Below, piece after piece: positions 59,751-64,000 of a DNA stretch of 64,000 nt (position 1 is the stretch's first letter; each line of letters starts with the position of its first letter). The position numbers and the translations under genes are program-made. The stretch is from Pseudomonadota bacterium (GTDB lineage Bacteria; Pseudomonadota; Alphaproteobacteria; Rhizobiales; Pleomorphomonadaceae), in NCBI GenBank assembly GCA_023436885.1, contig JAEZHI010000051.1, positions 1-64,000 on the forward strand, in the 5' to 3' direction. A model generated the notes under the pieces. That model did not search any database and was not told where the DNA came from. It was given only the letters and a program-made list of their open reading frames with translations.

Positions 59751-60953
59751 ATGGCCACCCGCCTGTTTCGCAACGCTCGCCTCGTCACAATGGCCAACCC
59801 CGCCTGTATCACGCCGGTGGAGAAGGCGGCCGTTCTCGCCGTCGATGGCCATATCGCCTACGCCGGGCCGGAAGCCAGCCTGCCGGACACACCGCAGGGC
59901 ACGGAGACGGTCGATCTTGAGGGACGGCTGGTAACGCCCGGCCTCATCGACTGCCACACCCACCTCGTTCATGGCGGAGATCGCGCCCACGAGTTCGAGC
60001 TGCGTCTGGCCGGCGCCAGTTACGAAGAGATCGCCCGCGTCGGCGGCGGCATCGTTTCGACGGTCACCGCAACGAGGACGGCAGGCGAAGACGGGCTGGT
60101 CACCACTGCCCTGCCCCGGCTCGACCACCTGATCGCCGAAGGCGTCACCACCGTCGAGGTGAAGTCCGGCTACGGGCTCGATCTCGACAGCGAGCGCGCC
60201 CAGTTGCGGGCTGCCCGCCGCCTTGCTGCCGAGCGGAAGGTTACCGTCAGCACCAGCTTCCTCGGCGCCCACGCCGTGCCACCGGAGTTCCGCGACGACC
60301 GCGCCGGCTACCTGAGGCTTCTGCGCGAGAAGATGCTGCCAGCCATCGCGGCGGAGGGGCTCGCCGATTGCGTCGACGCCTTCTGCGAGGGGATCGCCTT
60401 CTCGCCGGACGAGGTCAACGAGCTGTTCTCGTTGGCGAGAGGCCTCGGACTGAAGGTCCGGCTCCATGCTGATCAGCTGTCAAATCTCGGCGGCGCGGCC
60501 CTTGCCGCCCGCCACGGCGCACTGTCGGCCGACCATCTTGAGCACACCGATGAAGCTGGCGTTGCCGCGATGGCGGCGGCTGGCACCGTCGCCGTACTCT
60601 TGCCCGGCGCCTTCTATTTCATCCGCGAGACCAAGTTGCCGCCGGTCGACCTGTTCCGCAAACATGGCACTCGCATCGCCATCGCCACCGACTGCAACCC
60701 GGGCACGTCGCCGCTCACCTCGCCACTCCTCACCATGAACATGGCCGCGACCCTGTTCCGCCTCACCGTGGCCGAATGTCTCGCCGGGATGACCATCCAC
60801 GCCGCGGCGGCCCTCGGCCTTGCCAGGGACACCGGGTCGATCGAAGCTGGCAAATGGTGCGACCTTGCCGTCTGGGATGCGGAGCGTCCCGCAGAACTCG
60901 TCTACCGCATGGGCTTCAACCCGCTCGCCGCCCGCTATTGGAGAGGTGAATGA
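59751..60953 (+). CDS. hutI: Imidazolonepropionase HutI
   Basis: Third step of histidine degradation: hydrolyses imidazolone-5-propionate to N-formimino-glutamate. 400-residue amidohydrolase: metal site LIDCHTHLVHGGDRAHEF, VEVKSGYGLDLDSE, LGAHAVPPEF, RLHADQLSN and ATDCNPGTSP. Start ATG 59751 fixed by the promoter position. It overlaps hutH by ATGA. hutU was not found in the window. Confidence 0.95.
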   Translation: MATRLFRNARLVTMANPACITPVEKAAVLAVDGHIAYAGPEASLPDTPQGTETVDLEGRLVTPGLIDCHTHLVHGGDRAHEFELRLAGASYEEIARVGGGIVSTVTATRTAGEDGLVTTALPRLDHLIAEGVTTVEVKSGYGLDLDSERAQLRAARRLAAERKVTVSTSFLGAHAVPPEFRDDRAGYLRLLREKMLPAIAAEGLADCVDAFCEGIAFSPDEVNELFSLARGLGLKVRLHADQLSNLGGAALAARHGALSADHLEHTDEAGVAAMAAAGTVAVLLPGAFYFIRETKLPPVDLFRKHGTRIAIATDCNPGTSPLTSPLLTMNMAATLFRLTVAECLAGMTIHAAAALGLARDTGSIEAGKWCDLAVWDAERPAELVYRMGFNPLAARYWRGE

Positions 60954-62500
60954 AAGAGACTCCAACCGTCCACCGCCTCGTACCGGGCGAAGTCCCACTC
61001 TCAACCTGGCGTGCCGTCTATTTTGGCGACGGCGTTACCCTGGACCCCGCCGCGCGTGGCCCCGTCGACAAGTCTGCGGCCACCATCGAAGCGATCCTTG
61101 GCAAGGGAGCCCCGGTCTACGGCGTCAACACCGGGTTCGGTAAGCTTGCCTCGGTCCGGATCGAGGCAGCGGATCTCGAAACGCTCCAGCGGAATATCGT
61201 GCTGTCGCATGCTGCTGGCGTCGGCGAACCACTGCCGGTAGCCGTCGTGCGGTTGATCATGGCCATGAAGCTTGCGAGCCTCGCCCAAGGGGCTTCCGGC
61301 ATCCGCTGGCAGACCCTTGAACATCTGGCCACTTGCCTCGAACGCGGTCTGATCCCGGTCATCCCCGGACAGGGCTCGGTCGGCGCGTCCGGCGATCTAG
61401 CTCCACTTGCCCACATGACGGCGGCAATGATGGGCGTCGGCCAGATGTTCGTCGAGGGACGCACGGTGGTCGATGCCGCCGCCGCGCTCGAGGCCAACGG
61501 TCTGAAGCCGCTCGTCCTCGGCCCCAAGGAAGGCCTGGCGCTGCTCAATGGCACCCAGACCTCGACTGCACTAGCGCTGGCTGGCCTCTTCGAGGCCGAG
61601 CGCGTGTTCCAGGCGGCGCTAATCACCGGCGCTTTGGCGGTCGACGCCGCCAAGGGGTCCGACGGCCCGTTCGATCCGCGTATCCATGTCTTGCGCCGCC
61701 ACAAGGGCCAGATTGACGTTGCGGCAAGCCTGCGCACCCTGCTCTCGGGCTCCGCCATCCGTGCGTCGCATCTCGACGATCACGGCCGTGTTCAGGACCC
61801 ATACTGCCTGCGCTGCCAGCCGCAGGTGATGGGTGCCTGTCTTGACCTGCTGCGACAGGCGGCCGCAACCCTCAAAGAAGAAGCCAATGGCGTCTCCGAC
61901 AATCCGCTGGTGTTCACCGACACCGGCGAAGTGATCTCCGGCGGTAACTTCCACGCCGAGCCGGTCGCCTTCGCCGCCGATATCATCGCCTTGGCCATCT
62001 GTGAGATCGGCTCGCTCGCCGAACGGCGGATTGCCATGCTGGTCGATCCCGCCCTCTCCGGCCTGCCGGCCTTCCTCACCCCAAAGCCCGGCCTCAACTC
62101 CGGCTTCATGATCCCGCAGGTAACGGCGGCAGCGCTTGTTTCCGAGAACAAGCAGATGGCCCACCCCGCGTCGGTCGACTCCATCCCGACGTCAGCCAAC
62201 CAGGAAGATCACGTCTCCATGGCCGCCCACGGCGCCCGCCGCCTGCAGGGGATGGCGAGGAACGCCGCCAACGTCATCGGCATCGAATATCTCGCGGCCA
62301 CACAGGGCATCGACTTCCATGCTCCACTCGGCACTTCAGGGCCGTTGTCGGCAGCCATCGAGCTGCTGCGCGCCGACGTGCCACCGCTCTCCGACGATCG
62401 GTATTTTGCCCCCGACATGGAAGCAGCCACACGCCTCGTGACCTCCGGCCGGCTCGCCTCCATTGCACATGACCTCCTGCCCGGGCTGGTGAAGGAATGA
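60950..62500 (+). CDS. hutH: Histidine ammonia-lyase HutH
   Basis: First step of histidine degradation: deaminates histidine to urocanate. 516 residues with the MIO-forming Ala-Ser-Gly (146-148) in GSVGASGDLAPLAH, the Tyr loop YGVNTGFGKLA, and NQEDHVSMAAHGARR. The MIO prosthetic group forms from this triad. ATGA overlaps with both hutI and hutG. Confidence 0.97.
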   Translation: MKETPTVHRLVPGEVPLSTWRAVYFGDGVTLDPAARGPVDKSAATIEAILGKGAPVYGVNTGFGKLASVRIEAADLETLQRNIVLSHAAGVGEPLPVAVVRLIMAMKLASLAQGASGIRWQTLEHLATCLERGLIPVIPGQGSVGASGDLAPLAHMTAAMMGVGQMFVEGRTVVDAAAALEANGLKPLVLGPKEGLALLNGTQTSTALALAGLFEAERVFQAALITGALAVDAAKGSDGPFDPRIHVLRRHKGQIDVAASLRTLLSGSAIRASHLDDHGRVQDPYCLRCQPQVMGACLDLLRQAAATLKEEANGVSDNPLVFTDTGEVISGGNFHAEPVAFAADIIALAICEIGSLAERRIAMLVDPALSGLPAFLTPKPGLNSGFMIPQVTAAALVSENKQMAHPASVDSIPTSANQEDHVSMAAHGARRLQGMARNAANVIGIEYLAATQGIDFHAPLGTSGPLSAAIELLRADVPPLSDDRYFAPDMEAATRLVTSGRLASIAHDLLPGLVKE

Positions 62501-63318
62501 ACCAAGAGCAAGACCTCGTCATCCGGCGCGGCAAGGCGCCGCTGATCCTCTCGATGCCGCACGTGGGAACGGCCATCCCAGAGGAGATCGAAGCGAAACT
62601 CGTTTCGCCCTGGCTCGCTCGCAAGGACGCCGACTGGTGGATCGACCAACTCTACGATTTCGCCAGCGAGCTCGACGCGACGATTATCCGCGCTCACTGG
62701 TCGCGGACAGTCATCGACCTCAATCGCGACCCGAGCGGGATCTCGCTCTATCCGGGGCAGGCGACGACCGGCCTTTGCCCGGTCGAGACCTTCGATGGCG
62801 AGCCGCTCTATCGTCCCGGTCGGGAACCAGACGGCGAGGAAATCGAGGCGCGTAAAGAGATCTACTACCAGCCCTACCATCAAGCCTTGTCGGGAGAAAT
62901 TAGTCGGCTAACTAAGACCAATAAGCGAGTCATCCTCTACGACTGTCATTCGATCCGTTCTGCCATTCCGAGATTGTTTGCCGACAAACTACCCGTGTTC
63001 AATCTGGGAACCAACAGCGGAGCATCGGCCGCCCCCGAGCTGGTGGACAGCGTCGCAAAGGTGATCGCCGGTTCCGGCCGCAGCCATGTGGTCAATGGAC
63101 GGTTCAAGGGCGGCTACATCACGCGCCACTACGGCCAGCCCGAAAAGGGCGTACATGCCCTGCAGATGGAACTCGCCTGTCGCGGCTACATCCCGGAAAG
63201 CCTTGGGCCTTTAAATGAGGCCAACTGGCCGGTTGGATACGACCCGGCGTTTGCCGCATCGACGCGCGCCACGCTTCTCTCGGTGTTGACCGCCTGCCTC
63301 GTTTTCGCAAACAGCTGA
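62497..63318 (+). CDS. hutG: N-formylglutamate deformylase HutG
   Basis: Hydrolyses N-formylglutamate to glutamate and formate, the last step of the five-step hut route. 273 residues: LILSMPHVGTAIPEEIE, DWWIDQLYDFASELDATIIRAHWSR, NRDPSG and YDCHSIRS typical of the family. A hut route ending in HutG releases formate. It also needs HutF, not seen here. ATGA overlaps with hutH. Confidence 0.94.
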   Translation: MNQEQDLVIRRGKAPLILSMPHVGTAIPEEIEAKLVSPWLARKDADWWIDQLYDFASELDATIIRAHWSRTVIDLNRDPSGISLYPGQATTGLCPVETFDGEPLYRPGREPDGEEIEARKEIYYQPYHQALSGEISRLTKTNKRVILYDCHSIRSAIPRLFADKLPVFNLGTNSGASAAPELVDSVAKVIAGSGRSHVVNGRFKGGYITRHYGQPEKGVHALQMELACRGYIPESLGPLNEANWPVGYDPAFAASTRATLLSVLTACLVFANS

Positions 63319-63321
63319 GCC

Positions 63322-64000
63322 TTACTCGACTACCCGAAGCGGTCGCCGCGTCGGGGAGTTCGACAAGGGAATAACGTCCACCGCCACGGTCAGGCTGTGG
63401 GCGCCCGATGCGACGATCACGCCATCGAGTGGCGAGACATCGGAATAATCGCGACCGATCGCCAGAACCAAGTGGTCCTCACCCGCCATGATGCCGTTGG
63501 TGGGATCAAGGCCCACCCAGCCAGCCTCGCCACCACACCAGACCTCCGTCCAGGCGTGAGTGGCGTCGGCACCCTCGAGCCTTGCCTGCCCCGGAGGCGG
63601 CTCGGTGCGGAGATAACCAGAAACATAGCGAGCCGGCAGAGCAAGCCCCCTGAGACCAGCTATCATGATATGCGCAAAATCCTGGCAAACCCCCTTCCGG
63701 GCAACAAAGGCAACGGACGGGCTGGTATCGGCGTCGGTCGCACCCGGAACATAGGCGAAATCGGCCTTGATGCGCTTCATGAGGTCGATCGCCCCTTCGA
63801 GCACCGGCCGTCGTGCCGGGAAGGACAGCCCGGCATAGCGAGTTATCGCTGCATCGAGTGGCACAGACGGCGAGGCAAAAAGGCCATGAACCGGCGACTC
63901 CGGACCCGGATCGCTACAGGCGGCAGCCAGAGCGCGGACCTCCTCCGCCGACGGGGTCAAGGCCGCCAGATAGGGCTCCGGCGGGATGACCTCGACCTCG
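63322..64000 (-). CDS. Transglutaminase-like cysteine peptidase-fold protein, 5' end cut by window edge
   Basis: C-terminal about 226 residues of a transglutaminase-like family protein. Catalytic triad: Cys in KGVCQDFAHIM, His in DATHAWTEVW, Asp in VGLDPTNGI. The reading frame continues through 63960 to the edge without a stop, so the internal TTG is not the start. Such proteins often sit with alpha-E and ATP-grasp genes of peptide-tagging loci; none is visible here. Its stop is three bases from the hutG stop. Confidence 0.85.
   Translation of the reverse strand, partial: EVEVIPPEPYLAALTPSAEEVRALAAACSDPGPESPVHGLFASPSVPLDAAITRYAGLSFPARRPVLEGAIDLMKRIKADFAYVPGATDADTSPSVAFVARKGVCQDFAHIMIAGLRGLALPARYVSGYLRTEPPPGQARLEGADATHAWTEVWCGGEAGWVGLDPTNGIMAGEDHLVLAIGRDYSDVSPLDGVIVASGAHSLTVAVDVIPLSNSPTRRPLRVVE

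Noticed and set aside
1..64000. CRISPR arrays, tRNA or rRNA genes, insertion sequences, prophage
   Set aside because: No regularly spaced repeats, cloverleaf-like runs, transposase motifs or terminal repeats were noticed on reading; a dedicated scan would be needed to exclude them fully.

Overview
The window looks like a chromosomal segment of a GC-rich, nitrogen-fixing, facultatively anaerobic alphaproteobacterium. Evidence: nif genes behind a NifA/sigma-54 promoter, rhizobial-style ABC transporters, an ExoY-like glycosyltransferase, a hut operon of hutI-hutH-hutG type, and a Rhodospirillum-type CO-induced hydrogenase. A Pleomorphomonas-like member of the Hyphomicrobiales would fit, but that is inference and not shown by any marker gene. 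I saw no rRNA, tRNA, CRISPR array, transposase or phage gene.

Layout. 1-505: 5'-complete but edge-cut peroxiredoxin (minus). 506-4632: nifB-nifS-nifV with a NifA activator site and a -24/-12 promoter. 4693-16483: housekeeping and transport genes (Gfo/Idh/MocA oxidoreductase; then, on minus, MFS exporter, UPF0104 membrane protein, MscS channel, ABC-F ATPase, pyrF, aldehyde dehydrogenase, ethanolamine-type permease). 16703-18462: cobinamide kinase and an ExoY-like sugar transferase preceded by a consensus sigma-54 promoter. 18684-23943: RND efflux pump with two tandem adaptors. 23944-26492: NitT/TauT-type ABC importer (minus). 26868-30723: a two-gene [FeFe]-hydrogenase operon whose partner is a NuoF-cluster/GltD-like flavoprotein. 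30795-34378: ketoacyl synthase, MarR regulator and leuA; leuA has a leucine-rich leader peptide and a clear promoter. 34693-40467: divergent ubiD-ubiX and ubiT-ubiU-ubiV-nnrS, i.e. oxygen-independent ubiquinone synthesis plus NO-stress tolerance. 40669-50751: a CooA-like heme regulator, hypB, hypA (reverse), the six-subunit Coo-type energy-converting [NiFe]-hydrogenase cooMKLXUH behind a perfect 20-bp palindrome of CooA-site form, and a 2[4Fe-4S] ferredoxin. 50846-59505: eight-gene minus-strand catabolic operon (SDR, spermidine/putrescine-type ABC importer, HisD paralogue, Zn-alcohol dehydrogenase, phosphotransferase). 59751-63318: hutI-hutH-hutG. 63322-64000: transglutaminase-like protein cut by the edge.

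How it fits together. The central theme is anaerobic redox metabolism: nitrogenase cofactor assembly, an [FeFe]-hydrogenase probably coupled to NAD(P)H, a membrane ion-pumping [NiFe]-hydrogenase coupled to ferredoxin, and a quinone pathway that works without oxygen. The most interesting signals are the CooA-like sensor with its predicted operator but no CO dehydrogenase in view, the variant heme-ligand positions of that sensor, the unusual hydrogenase partner protein, the HisD paralogue with altered metal ligands in an uncharacterised catabolic operon, the sigma-54 promoter ahead of the polysaccharide gene, and the leuA leader peptide.
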